Source: Pseudeuparius sepicola (taxonomy: Eukaryota > Arthropoda > Insecta > Coleoptera > Anthribidae). From it: 64,000 nt of DNA. The DNA is taken from positions 149,580,257-149,644,256 of the forward strand of contig OY987298.1 of NCBI GenBank assembly GCA_963920635.1, read 5' to 3'. Shown piece by piece: positions 1-10,240 of this stretch; positions within the stretch are counted from its first letter, which is position 1, and the number at the start of each line of letters is the position of its first letter. A model generated the notes under the pieces. The model worked only from the letters and a program-made list of their open reading frames with translations, did not search any database and was not told where the DNA came from. A program made the translations under genes and the position numbers.

Positions 1-860
1 AATCAAACTTACGATTCATGCCATCTCGCTTTCAAATTTACAAGTTAAAGTGAAGCGCTGGGCTACCGGAAATAATCTTATTTGTGTTCAGTCAAATCAA
101 GCGAATATAAAAATAAATATGCTTGCCAAATGCTCATCACCGACATGTGTAGTGCATTAATAACTCGAGGCGTTGAAACCAAATGGAATGCGACAATACA
201 GAAACGACAAGCGATAGACACCGGCAAAATAAGCGGTAGACGTTCTGTGAAATTCATCAATGGACCTGCTATCTTTTTCATTGTTTTCTTATCGAATCAC
301 GTTCGGATTGCGTTATCTGTCGCTTCGCAAGCACCATTCAACATTCAATTACTGAATGGAGAGGCGCAAAATAGTCGGTATCGAATTGATGACGTGTTGA
401 ATTATATATCGCTGGTGAGGTGACGGAAAATGAAAATGCGATTTAGAATTTTGTTTGTTCATTGGATTCCTGGAATTTTGTTCGCCGATTTGTGGGGTTC
501 GGGCTAGACGTAAAAATATAAATTTGTATTGGTCGAAATTTAATTTCATTCGTTTCAAATAATATGATATTAGACCGGGAGATAGTGACAGATTTTTGGA
601 CGTGATTTTACTCAGTATGCCTTTCAAAGGGCATTATGTTGCGAGTTGTGAGAATATACGCAATATCTGCAATATATTTATAAATGTATTCCCATTTTAT
701 TTAGCTACAACTGTTTTTTTCTCATTTAATATTTTCTATCTGTTTTCTATTATTTATTGTTCTTATTTTCCCCTCCCTCTTTTCTTCACCCTATATTTCT
801 TTTTTTTCTTCTAAAAATACTGTTTCTTCTCTTCCCCTGAAATGACAGACGGCATAAATT
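1..860. other. No recognisable gene; AT-rich unique sequence
   Basis: No protein family is recognised here. The longest open frame (82-423, plus, 113 codons) begins at a TTG, has no recognisable domain and no convincing splice signals, so it is not annotated as a gene. Pyrimidine-rich tracts occupy roughly 700-840. Confidence 0.5.
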
Positions 861-864
861 CTCT

Positions 865-1902
865 ATAGTGTCCATCTTTAAAACTGTACAAATCCGTAAA
901 ATCTCCGTTTTTGGAGATAATTGCCTAAACTTTTTCTTGTTTGAAAGGCTTTCAAAAACCGCTTCTTTTGTTCTTCCTGCCATTTTCAAAATGAAAATCC
1001 AGAGCCGGCTGCGATTTTTTTATACCCGCGATTTTTTATTTAAAATCTGACCAAACAGCGTTAATCAGAACACTCAAAAACCCCCATATACAAAATTTGA
1101 ACAAAAAGTATACAGGGAGTTTCATTCTGTAGGGTGTCAAAGTTAAGCAAAATAGGAATGTTAAAGACATCTGGCTCAAATGTGCCATGAAATCTCTTCA
1201 AAACAATTGAATGGTCGACAGGACCACTCAAAATGTTGGTGTGAAAATATTTACTACAAAAATTTACAGGGTATTTGTCTCCGAGCCTGAGCCATCTCAA
1301 AACACTGAATTTTTATTAAATTTTATACTGGTCAGGAGTGTTCTGGAATCATTGAAAAAATATTAATAAACACAAAAGTAATTTATTTCTTTACAAAATG
1401 CCAACCAACAAATAAAAACAATTTAAATTACAACAAAGTCACTGTCTAAGATGATACATTTTCTGTGCGTTTCCAGTTGTGGCACACCACTGATATGTAG
1501 GTACTTACTGACTGGCAGGCTTCTGTATTTTTTAGATTTAGTTCGTTTATAGTGTGTGGAGCGGTTTTGATATACACGATTTTTGATAAGAACACTCTGT
1601 ATATTTTGTATTGGACCTTTGCACACCAACACTTTGAGTGGTCCTATTGGCCATTCAACTGTTTTGAAAGGATTCCATGGCCCACTTGACTTAGCAGATG
1701 CCTTTAAAACTCCCTGTATATTTTTTATTAAATTTTGGTATTAAGGGTTTTGTGGTGTTCTGATTAACGCTGTGGGGTCAGGTTTTAAATAAAAAAATCG
1801 CTAATGGTTTTCGTGAAAATCAAACAAAAAAAAAGTTTAGACCATTATCTCCAAAAATGAAGATTTTACTGATTTGTACAGTTTTAAAGTTGGACACCCT
1901 GT
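865..1902. mobile_element. Foldback element FB-1 (Tc1/mariner-like ends)
   Basis: The two ends are inverted copies: the stretch from about 865 matches the reverse complement of 1795-1902, including the shared block around TTTAAAACTGTACAAATC. The right end reads GGACACCCTG followed by TA, and the left end is a slightly decayed TAGTGTCC preceded by TA. The inner 1040-1790 segment is itself folded and is homologous to the core of another foldback at about 49430-50220, whose outer arms are different. No transposase is present. TA flanks suggest Tc1/mariner mobilisation in trans, which is inference. Confidence 0.75.
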
Positions 1903-2070
1903 AGAGTCGTTTCTTATAATTATACATCTTTGAACTTATTTTGAATACCTAATTGAATTTAATTTGACATGGTAAACTTGTAAAGATCGTAATAGTAGTT
2001 ATTGGTGGTGTTCAGCACTTTCGACAAGAAGAAGACATGGCTCAGAATCGTTGAGTGACAAATCTATATA

Positions 2071-2078
2071 CATGTTTT
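2071..2078. repeat. Left target-site duplication of Merlin element
   Basis: CATGTTTT lies directly before the left TIR and is repeated exactly at 3603-3610 after the right TIR. Eight bases is the length known for Merlin elements. Confidence 0.9.
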
Positions 2079-2102
2079 GGTGCTGGTCTGGTATGCGCTC
2101 TA
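2079..2102 (+). repeat. Merlin left terminal inverted repeat
   Basis: It starts GGTGCTGGTC and contains TATGCGCTCTA. It pairs with 3579-3602 with one mismatch (T versus C at the eleventh base). Confidence 0.9.
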
Positions 2103-2169
2103 TGTGAAAATATGATCTACACCTTCAAGTACTCTATTCTGTTATGCGATCTACGTTAAAATTATACCG

Positions 2170-2294
2170 TTTTATTCACCTGTTTGGGGAGAAAAGAACT
2201 GTCGCCAACAAGTATGCAAATAGAAATATAATAATAATTTCATAATTATTAATTTGCATAATTGTTCTTTGCACCCCAAACAGGTCAATAAAAA
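2170..2294. repeat. Palindrome in the Merlin 5' region
   Basis: The outer arms read TTTATTCACCTGTTTGGGG and, inverted, CCCCAAACAGGTCAATAAA. Inner arms TATGCAAAT and ATTTGCATA close on an AT-rich centre. It lies between the left TIR and the TATA box, so it is either a small MITE that inserted inside the Merlin or a regulatory hairpin of the element. The TSD is unclear. Confidence 0.7.
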
Positions 2295-2404
2295 CCCTTT
2301 ATGCGTATTAACCTTTATGATTTTATTATAACCGTATTGTCATTATTATTCAGGATAAATATTTGGATAGGCACCTGATATTTGATCTTTATTTAATATA
2401 GGAG

Positions 2405-2412
2405 TATAAATA
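2405..2412 (+). promoter_or_regulatory. TATA box of Merlin transposase
   Basis: TATAAATA lies 57 bp upstream of the chosen ATG, in the right place for transcription starting near 2430-2440 and giving a short 5' leader. Confidence 0.6.
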
Positions 2413-2468
2413 GGGGTAAATTTTCATTGACATCTTATTCTGCAATTTGTATCTGCTGCGCTAACATC

Positions 2469-3458
2469 ATGTTGACAAAGGAGTTTTACAACACGGTCAT
2501 TCCGTCCGAGGCCTCAGCTACGGCATATCTACAAGAACATCACCTGCTGCAAATTGATGATGCCGATCCGTGCACACGATGTGGATCCGAGATGCTAGAG
2601 AAGCGGCGGAAAAAGAGGAAAGGGGAGTTTTATCCTGTTCTTCGTTGCCCCAGAAGAGGATGCCAGACTGTTAGGTCCTTACGGACTGGAAATTCTTTCT
2701 TCCACTATACCGATATCAATGACAGATTAAACTGCAAACTCAGCTTGTGCTCGATTTTGGAACTGGTTTGGCACTTTATTTTCGATACATCCATAGAAGA
2801 TGCAATGCAGCATACAGGAAGAAGTCGAGATGCAATCGTTGATTGGTTCAACATGTGCCGGGAGGTGTGCAGCAAGATGGTGTCAGTTGACGTACAAGGA
2901 CAGCTGAGAGGAACCGCGGATGATCCCGTCCAAATCGATGAATCCAAATTTTTAGGCCGGAGAAAATACAATAGGGGACGACTTTTGCGGGGGAATCAGC
3001 CAGCCGAATCCGAAGATTCTGATGCCGAACGGAACCACGGCAGTCAAGTAGAAGGTGGATGGGTGTTTGGGTTTGCAACAAAAACGCATGTCCGTTTTTT
3101 CGTCGTTGCAAGGAGGGATGCTGCCACGTTGATTCCCATCATTCAGCGTGAAGTTGAAGCAGGATCGTATACCCATTCCGATGAATGGCCCGCTCACCGG
3201 TCTTTATCACGGCTTGGATATGTGCACAATTCAGTTAATCACCAACACAACTATGTTGATCCTGACTCCGGAGCGCGCACCCAAAGAATAGAACGAAAAT
3301 GGCTGGATGCTAAAGTGGCATTAATGAAGAAGAAAAGAAGTGTACCTCGCCATATGCTACAGAGCCACTTGGATTTTGTGGCATGGAGAAATTTAAGGAA
3401 AGACGCTCCATGTAGATTCCTATCATTTTTGGAAGACATTAGAAGAGTCTATTTGTGA
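2469..3458 (+). CDS. Merlin transposase, IS1595/ISXO2-like, 329 aa, intact
   Basis: This is the transposase that would cut and paste the surrounding Merlin element. Residues 35-65 form a zinc ribbon (C35, C38, C60, C65) followed by the family-typical SLRTGNSFF stretch. Residues 95-135 are helical, with the pattern of an HTH region. The IS1595-type catalytic domain follows: D157 in IDESKFLGRRKYNRG, D238 in HSDEW, the VNH motif at 256-258 and E275 in the IERKW motif, with the expected spacing of about 36 residues between the second D and E. The frame stays open 14 codons upstream but only from a TTG; the ATG at 2469 has A at -3 and sits sensibly after the TATA box, so I start there. The stop is TGA. 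It is the only gene in the element, and all catalytic residues look intact, so it may be functional; activity is inference. Confidence 0.92.
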   Translation: MLTKEFYNTVIPSEASATAYLQEHHLLQIDDADPCTRCGSEMLEKRRKKRKGEFYPVLRCPRRGCQTVRSLRTGNSFFHYTDINDRLNCKLSLCSILELVWHFIFDTSIEDAMQHTGRSRDAIVDWFNMCREVCSKMVSVDVQGQLRGTADDPVQIDESKFLGRRKYNRGRLLRGNQPAESEDSDAERNHGSQVEGGWVFGFATKTHVRFFVVARRDAATLIPIIQREVEAGSYTHSDEWPAHRSLSRLGYVHNSVNHQHNYVDPDSGARTQRIERKWLDAKVALMKKKRSVPRHMLQSHLDFVAWRNLRKDAPCRFLSFLEDIRRVYL

Positions 3459-3522
3459 TTAATTATATAGTATTTCATTATTTAGTATCTATTATTTCTT
3501 ATTAATATTAATCTAAACAATC

Positions 3523-3528
3523 AATAAA
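3523..3528 (+). terminator. Polyadenylation signal of Merlin transposase
   Basis: AATAAA lies 65 bp after the TGA stop and about 50 bp before the right TIR, suggesting that the mRNA ends inside the element. Confidence 0.6.
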
Positions 3529-3578
3529 AAATGTAAACTTATACTGTAGATCGCAAGCCAGACCAGTTCGTCATACTG

Positions 3579-3602
3579 TAGAGCGCATACCGGACCAGCA
3601 CC
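3579..3602 (-). repeat. Merlin right terminal inverted repeat
   Basis: Reverse complement begins GGTGCTGGTCCGG. It is followed immediately by the duplicated target CATGTTTT (3603-3610). Confidence 0.9.
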
Positions 3603-3610
3603 CATGTTTT

Positions 3611-4082
3611 GATGATCTTGAAGACAGTATTTCGAGGTCTATCATAGTCAGTGCCAAATGTGACCAATAGCTGACACATTGAATAGCCAATGGCTGACAG
3701 AGGTGTCAGGTATTTTTTCACCATTATAAGGTTTATTGTTAGAGACTTTAGAGACCATTTTTGCATGACTTGTGATTGTCCCAGTGACTGTCAGGCATTG
3801 GCTTAGCATAAACATAACATAAGCCAGTAGCTGGCACCCCAACCAAAATCTTCAAAGACTTGAAATAGTTCTAAATTATTATCTTACCTTGTCTGCTTAG
3901 AAGAATAAGCCACAAAAATTAAGACAGTTGAGAAATCTACCTAAAAACACGCAATTACGCACTATTTTTTACAACGCTGAACTAAACAATTTCGCTAAGA
4001 AACCACAATGAATATAACCTCTATAAATTGACAAGTCAGTAAAAATAGAGAAACCAAGATAACTAACTTAGAAATATACATA
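3611..4082. other. No gene; unique AT-rich flank
   Basis: Short words such as GCTGACA and TGTCAG recur in both orientations around 3655-3840, but no bounded element and no coding potential is evident. Confidence 0.4.
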
Positions 4083-4222
4083 ACTCATAACTGTGACTTC
4101 TGCCAACATAAATATTTCAATAGAATGGATTTATATCTGCTCATTAGCTTATTTTTCAATTAAATAAAACATGTGTCAGGTTTAGGCAATATGTCAGGCA
4201 CTGGTACGTTTACGTTATGACG
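4083..4222 (+). repeat. Dispersed repeat E, copy 1 (second at 13458-13600)
   Basis: About 140 bp match 13458-13600 in the same orientation, including the blocks TTCAATRGAATGGATTTATA and CAGGCACTGGTACGTTTACG. Both copies end near an ACGTTATG string. In this copy that string is followed by TGACGTCA, a full CRE palindrome. Confidence 0.75.
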
Positions 4223-4634
4223 TCATGCTCGGGTCTTTCGAAGAAAGGCCATGGCGCTAACGCATAATCGCGTAGTCACGTGACCAACTTAGTTCTATAT
4301 AATAAAAGGCATTTTTGGAGATATGTAAGTAGAAAAAACAAATTTCGTAACAATTTTGCGAGTTTCCTTTCATCTATTACATTATTGGTTTTGTGCATCC
4401 AGGCTTTCTCTAATTGTTTTTTCAAAATGTTCAACCTGCCTCAGCTATTTTGGGCTGGGAATTAAATATTTGACGAATCCATTTTTGGCGCAAATTTTCA
4501 TCCCGAGGCAAAGCAAATGTTGTTATGGTGACATTTTCTTCCTGGTTTTTGTAATATGTATAAATATAATATTTGGTATTTAGGTTATTTTTTACGAAAT
4601 AAAAATGAAAACTCTCCTCAGTATACTGTAAATA

Positions 4635-4813
4635 TTGACGAGGTCCCAGTTGATCGGCAGCGTGAAAGGCCGAATAGGAACCGTATCAGGGCGTGGGTTG
4701 ACAACGAAAATCCTCGAGTACGTTACAACACCGATTTATTTCGCACAAGGTGCGGACGTTTTCAACGGGAACGGCTTCCAGCCACCCGGACCGTCTGAAC
4801 TCGCGGATCTCCC
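4635..4813 (+). CDS. Candidate exon of an unidentified gene
   Basis: This frame is open from 4632 and shows a GC-rich third position unlike the AT-rich surroundings. It encodes a protein-like run including LTTKILEYVTTPIYFAQG and, later, FNGNGFQPPGPSELADLP. A strong donor (CCC then GTAAGC) begins at 4814 just before an in-frame TAA. I find no good acceptor: the CTCCTCAG at 4614-4621 would bring in an in-frame stop, so the left boundary is uncertain. A second open frame overlaps. It could also be an old transposon ORF. I do not recognise the product. Confidence 0.25.
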
Positions 4814-5689
4814 GTAAGCAGTTCACCCGTCTGTGTCTCAGGCTCCACTGTCCATTCCGGGGGGAGAATTCCCCTTACAGCGCTCACGCGTCGGCGCGAG
4901 CGGCACCAATACTCCTGGACGGCACGGTTCCCACCCAGAGGCCACAATAACACCTGGGCGGTTCCCCTCCGCCAGGACACACGCGCACTAGACACAAACT
5001 TGTTGCTAAAATATAAACTAAGACGTTTAAAAACACTTTAAACGTTTGAAACTTCTCAAAACCCAAGCTGCCGCTTTCAGTTATGTGACAAGTGACATGT
5101 AACGTCGGACTATGATGGTCACGTGATTCTTGCGCGCCATGGCCTGTCTTTATCGTAGGCCTCGCGGCCTCGCGGGCCTTTAATACAATGGTGTTGCGGT
5201 CCGGGATCGAGTTGACTCCTTCACGTTTGCGAGGGTGGGAACTAACGATGTTATCGAAACTTCCAAAGCAGCCCACTCGTCATTATCCACAATGTAATAT
5301 TTAATAAGTGCCCGACCGCGCGGCGCACATGTGTCAACTCTAAACGCTTTGCGTCCCCCGCCCCCTGTTCCCGTTTTATTTTCGGGCCGTAAAAGCTTTC
5401 ATGTGCACATGCGTGCCGGGCGTCGGGCGAGAGAGATAAAACAATTGCCGTAAACAATAAGCGATAAAATGGATTGTAAATCGCGTCCGCCCGTCCATTA
5501 TTTTTGCGAACCGTGGCGCGCTTCTTTGTAACGAGACCGTCGCAGTAAAAGCGGATTTATATCCGCTATAACTACGGGTAACGATAGATTTAATTTTGTA
5601 CGACGGTCTTCGCATTTATGGATAATCGAAGTAGGTATATGGATGGATTGCATAATTCTCTAGAGTGGGCTCGATGTAGTGTAATATTT
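4814..5689. other. GC-richer island without recognised gene
   Basis: The region is clearly more GC/CpG-rich than the window average, especially 4850-4990 and 5130-5260, and it matches no repeat seen elsewhere in the window. A minus-strand open frame of 130 codons (4884-5276) has no recognisable domain. It may be a host promoter or regulatory region or old exons. Confidence 0.35.
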
Positions 5690-6556
5690 CCAGGAACTCT
5701 TTAAAATAAGGGGACCCAGCATGTCACAGTCTATCACATAGGAAAAGTGAAGCCTTGAGGGGAAGTTTGTTTTCTGTAGACTCCAAGGAGACCACAAGGG
5801 GGCTGATACAAGATTAAGGGTTGCCGACAGCGAAAGTGAGGTTAGATTTCGTATTTTTTTAAGTTGTATAGCACAAAATCTAATAACATTTTACCTGGCA
5901 AAAATTTAGTACAAACATCTCTGTCGTCATTTTAATCATAAGATCTTAAGAGCATATGCACTGGAATTATTATTTTTCCCAAAGTTTTCATAACCTATAA
6001 AACAAAACACTGCTTGTGAGTTCTTATGATTATAATGAAGGCAGAGATGTTTGTACTAAATTTTTTCCAGGTAAAATGTTATTAGATTTTATGCTATACA
6101 ACTTAAAAAAATACGAAATCTAACGTCACTTTCGCTGTCGTCAACCCCCTCTTAAAATATGTTGTATGTCAGTGTCCAACTGCCATCAGGTTTTATGTGA
6201 CATGCCAGTGCCATAGATTCTAAAGGAGGCAAAATATTTCCCATCATAATTCACAATTTGTAACTTTTCTAACTTCCAGATACTCAGATGTGACAACTAA
6301 CGAATTTCAACTATACAATAAACTTGTTTCATTTGGCAGTTGCCATATTCACAACATTGTCAAGCCTCATTTTTAGAAATCTTGGAAACCATTATTAATT
6401 TTTACTAACAATAAAAGTACCTGTTATAGGTATTCATAGATTCTCCAATAAAATGGCATACTTGGCATCACTGATACTATTAGAATGAGGAAAGAATAGG
6501 TAGGCCTCACTTTGGAAAGTATAATGCTGGGTCCTCTTATTTTAAAGAGTCCCTGG
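5690..6556 (+). mobile_element. TIR element family G, copy 1
   Basis: The ends are inverted repeats of about 33 bp: CCAGGAACTCTTTAAAATAA at the left, with the matching inverse ending in AAAGAGTCCCTGG at the right, both running through GGACCCAGCAT. It carries no ORF. Copies of the interior occur at 6557-7563, 34523-35537 and 61281-62332. This copy is interrupted by a foldback at 5814-6155. Its superfamily is unknown. Confidence 0.8.
5814..6155. mobile_element. Foldback nested in G copy 1 (possible TTAA target)
   Basis: Arms starting GGGTTGCCGACAGCGAAAG and, inverted, CTTTCGCTGTCGTCAACCCC flank a near-palindromic interior. TTAA occurs at 5814-5817 and again at 6152-6155, although three extra bases separate the right arm from its TTAA. 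A piggyBac-type TTAA target is possible. The other G copies lack this insert, so the nesting is direct. Confidence 0.65.
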
Positions 6557-7563
6557 GAAAAGTGAAGCCTTGAGGGGAAGTTTGTTTTCTGTTGACCCTA
6601 AGGAGACCACAAGGGGGCTGATACAAGATTATGTTATATGTCAGTGTCCAACTGCCATCAGGTTGTATGTGACATGCTAGTGCCATAGATTCTAAAGGAG
6701 GCAAAATATTTCCCATCATAATTCACAATTTTTAACTTTTCTAACTTCCAGATACTCAGATGTGTCAATTAAAAGTAATGCGGCCGCCTGTAGTAGTCCC
6801 AATAATTAATTGCAACCAGATTTTTGCTGTATCACCTTTAGTAGGTAATCCCACAATTCCCATTACGTGGGCATTACGTAAGTAGGTAGCTAGTTCAAAG
6901 TTCAAAACAAATCGTATTTCGAAAATTTTAAATTATTAAGCAGGTCAGGTAGCTTCAGTCAGGTATTTTTTTAAACAGTTTTTATCTACAACTACAAGGT
7001 TATTAAGTTTGTGAGGTACCTACTTTGGAAGAGAAATAAAATTACAAAAATTTTATAATGAATACCAAGAAAAACTACATCATTAGAACTACTAGACCTA
7101 ATCTTATTAGTCCATCCCGAAATCTGTGAAAGTTCTTTGGATATATACATTCAACAAGGGAAGAAAGTTCAAGTATACATATTACAAATGGATTGAGGAA
7201 CCTGGTAACAAGGTGCAATAGCGACAAATTCTTAAATAAGCAAAATCGGCACTACTGACTTACCATACTTATTATACATAAATTCGTGGAAATAATTGCT
7301 GGAAATCAATTTCAACTATAAAATAAATTTCTTTCATTTGACAGTTGCTATATTCTGCACTTGTATACACAAAATTGTCAAGTCTAATTTTTAGAAATCA
7401 TGGAAACCATTATTAATTTTTACTAACGATCAAAGTACCTGTTATATTCCTAGATTCTCCAATAAAATGGCATACTTGGCATCACTGAGACCATTAGAAT
7501 GAGGAAAGAATAGGCCTCTCTTTGGAAAGTATAATGCTGGGTCCATTGCTTTAAAGAGTCCCT
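6557..7563 (+). mobile_element. Family G, copy 2 (5'-truncated, tandem with copy 1)
   Basis: It begins mid-element at GAAAAGTGAAGCCTTGAGG, abutting the right end of copy 1, and runs to the family right end AAAGAGTCCCTG. The tandem junction removed its left TIR. Confidence 0.75.
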
Positions 7564-7590
7564 GAATATTTCACACAAATCGTAAAATAA

Positions 7591-8168
7591 TATTTTTACT
7601 ATACTTCTTTGAAAACACCTTATTTTCATCTGTTTTAGCAATAATGAAAGATGGGGTTTTTCGGGACAGCGCTCGGAAACAGCGCATGGAAAATCTTTCC
7701 GTGCGCTGAATAAAAATACCGAATATATGGCTTTAAAATAGAAGTATACAGCAAAGTAAACTAAATTTAAGAAACTCTATATGCTATCTGATATTTAACA
7801 TGTACCTATTTTGTATTTTAATTCGTAAGTGTTTCAATATTTAGATACATTTCTGTAATATTTTTGACGTTTTATTCACCTTATCTGACAATAACTAATT
7901 TACAACAAAGCACCTTTGAAATAATTTGAGAGTAACCATGGAAACGCATCATACATACCAAACACTATATTGTCTGCATTGTTTATTTTTTGTCAATTAA
8001 ATTTATTATAATATGCCGATAAAATGTTTTAAGTTTCCGTTTTCAAAGAAGTATAATAAAAAATATCGTTCATTACACGTCCAGAAATAGATTTTTCCGC
8101 GCTTGCATGACTTCCCGTGTTCGGCTGCGTCTCACACGGGAATTTGTCACGCGCGCACGGAAAAAATA
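7591..8168 (+). mobile_element. Two-part repeat family C, copy 1
   Basis: The first part (about 7591-8065) ends in inverted copies of ACTATACTTCTTTGAAAAC. The second (8068-8168) is one half of a foldback starting TTCATTACACGTCCAGAAA with a GC-rich hairpin CCCGTGTTCGGCTGCG and its inverse CACACGGG. The same two parts adjoin at 37059-37522 and 46997-47635. A third hairpin, AGCGC...GCGCTG with CGGAAA, lies near 7670-7705. There is no ORF. Confidence 0.7.
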
Positions 8169-8503
8169 CAGGATGTTTCTAAATTGTACCAAAATATTTT
8201 ACAGGGCTATTCTCTCGTTCAAATTAAGCGGGGGTTTTTCATATTTTTCCCTCAAAAATAATTTAGGTTTTTTTTGTTTTTTTAGGGTTGAAAAAAATGT
8301 CACAAAATGTCATTCCATGAGTGCAACTGGTCCACCAAATTTCAACTTTCTACCTCTTTCCATAGTGGAGAAAATAAATAAAAACAATTTTGGGGTGTAA
8401 CTCCGAGGGGGAGGGGTTTTGAGTAAAAATTTATATGAATGAAAGAAATTTTAACTGGAGAATCGCCCTGTAAAGTATGTTGGTGCAATTTAGAAACACC
8501 CTG
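8169..8503. mobile_element. Foldback FB-2, 335 bp
   Basis: The left end, CAGGATGTTTCTAAATTG, mirrors the right end CAATTTAGAAACACCCTG, and both are flanked by TA. Arms continue through ACAGGGC...GCCCTGT. It has no ORF and belongs to the TA/CAGGGTG foldback guild of this window. Confidence 0.75.
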
Positions 8504-9842
8504 TATATCGTTGTTTTGTACACATAAATTGCTTGGAATTATAATCTTCAAAATTGTAAAAAAAGTTAATACTGACTGAGTTGAAGTTTATTTTATAGCG
8601 TATATGTTTAGTATGTTCTTCCTACGCTTAAAATACTCTAAAATATATTCGAGATACCTTCTATTGTCTTAAGAAGACAGCTACCGGTTTTCTTAAACAG
8701 TCTTGTAGTTTACAATATGGCCGGCTTACTTCAAGATTATAAATAAATAAATATGTGCTTAGTTAGTACATACATGGTATTCTTAATAATATGTTTGTAT
8801 AAATTAGTAATAAAACGTTTTTATTGCTTAGGTATAATAGGTACATATTTTGTGGTGGCAGTGGCAACCATAGAAATCCTATTTACACTAGAAATCTTTG
8901 GGGTTAATTAAATTACTGTCGAAGAATTAATAACTTTTACCAGAGGAAAAACACATTTCAACCATACAGTGTGATTTGGTGGCAGGTGCCTACTTGACCG
9001 CAGTTATCCAGCTAACCCCAAAGATGACAAATCATATACCTAGCCCATACTAAAGAAAAATTAAATAAGTTATCTCGTTTGCATTTTATGCTATTATTAA
9101 GATAGACAACTGCCTATTTTAATATGGGCAACACCGTACAATGTTAAATTTCAAAACTTTCGCCATCAACTAAAAAGGAAGACTTAAGACTTGACTTACC
9201 GATCTCGCTCACTTGTTTCGTTGGCATCTGTTCTGGCCCTTTTGACCTGGAAAAAAAAATCATAAATCTCGTGCCCAGATGTTGCCTAAATCCCCAAATA
9301 CATGGAAACGTCTAAAATATGCGGTCATGTTTTCACACTTGAATTATGTCCCATGCCTCCTTAAGTGTTTCAAGACTTAATCTTATTATAGATTTTTTTC
9401 GATATTTTTTGCAATTTCTTCATTAAAAATTCAAGAAAAAATACGCACCCACATGAAAATATGGTTTATTATATTCAGAGGCTGAACACAATATAGCCGA
9501 CGGGTATGTTAGATATTATTAGGTATGTAGAATTCAGAGCTATATATCAGAAAAAATAATTTATTACCTCAGAAAAATAAAAAACGTAGAACTGGCTTTG
9601 TTTTGGAAAGTTTGTTCCCATAATAAAAAAATAATGTTTACAGTTCGGGTGACAGATCTGGTGCTAACGATTACAAAGCAGTGGCGTACCTCTTATTTTT
9701 TAAAACTAGTTATAAAAATAGGAAAAAATATATTTGCCTTTCATATCTCAATTTTGAAGTGTAGCCCCAGGTACAACTAGTAGGTACGCGTCAATTTTTG
9801 TTTGATTGTGATTGTTGATGATTGTTCGGCGAACACAATATA
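8504..9842. other. No gene recognised
   Basis: AT-rich sequence with no recognisable element ends or domains. A CAGTGGCGTA string at about 9679 resembles an hAT terminus, but no partner end is visible. Confidence 0.4.
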
Positions 9843-10240
9843 AAAAAATAAAAAATAAAAACTTTTTAAAAACAAGCTTTTATTTAAACCATGAACTAAA
9901 ACGGATAAAATAAGTTTAGGCTTTCGTTAAGATAATTCAATGCCACACTGCGGCAAGCTTTTTAAATCAAAAAGCTCGTCGCGCGAAATGTTCATAAAAG
10001 TAACTACCAATTAAGTTTATCGGACAGTGATTGGTTGATAAGCAAGTACCAGTACCTACATGCCAAAGAATATATTTTCTTTACAGTTTGCGCGATAAGC
10101 TTTTTGATTTAAAAAAGCTTGTCTCAGTTTGGCATTGAATTATCTTAAACGAAAACCTAAACTTATTTTATCCGTTTTAGTAAATGGCTTACTTAAATAA
10201 AAGCTTGTTTTTAAAAAGTTTTTTTTATTATTTATTTTAT
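9843..10240. mobile_element. Foldback family K, copy 1
   Basis: Inverted arms of about 170 bp start AACTTTTTAAAAACAAGCTT and close around the GTACCAATTAAGTTTATCGG centre. They include the self-mirroring blocks AAAACCTAAACTTATTTTAT and AAGCTTTTT...TCGCGCGAA. A second copy is at 40480-40835, and arm fragments lie at about 51236-51270 and 54535-54565. No coding. Confidence 0.75.

Larger units (their letters stand above)
2079..3602 (+). mobile_element. Complete Merlin (IS1016/IS1595-type) DNA transposon
   Basis: The element is 1,524 bp long, bounded by 24-bp terminal inverted repeats (2079-2102 and 3579-3602, starting GGTGCTGG, one mismatch) and flanked by an exact 8-bp duplication CATGTTTT. It carries a single ORF for an IS1595-like transposase with zinc ribbon and DDE residues. 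A second, subterminal motif pair (TGCGATCTAC at about 2145-2154 and its inverse at about 3546-3555) repeats the TIR sequence theme inside each end, possibly as transposase binding sites. A TATA box and a polyadenylation signal flank the ORF. No frameshift or in-frame stop is seen, so the copy may be young. Confidence 0.93.

Noticed and set aside
82..423. Open frame of 113 codons at the window start
   Set aside because: It starts at a TTG, has no recognisable domain and no coding-like composition.
2705..3439. Four minus-strand open frames opposite the Merlin transposase
   Set aside because: Shadows of the transposase gene. They encode no domain.
4884..5276. Minus-strand frame of 130 codons in the GC-rich island
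   Set aside because: No homology recalled and no splice signals. GC-rich DNA keeps frames open by chance.
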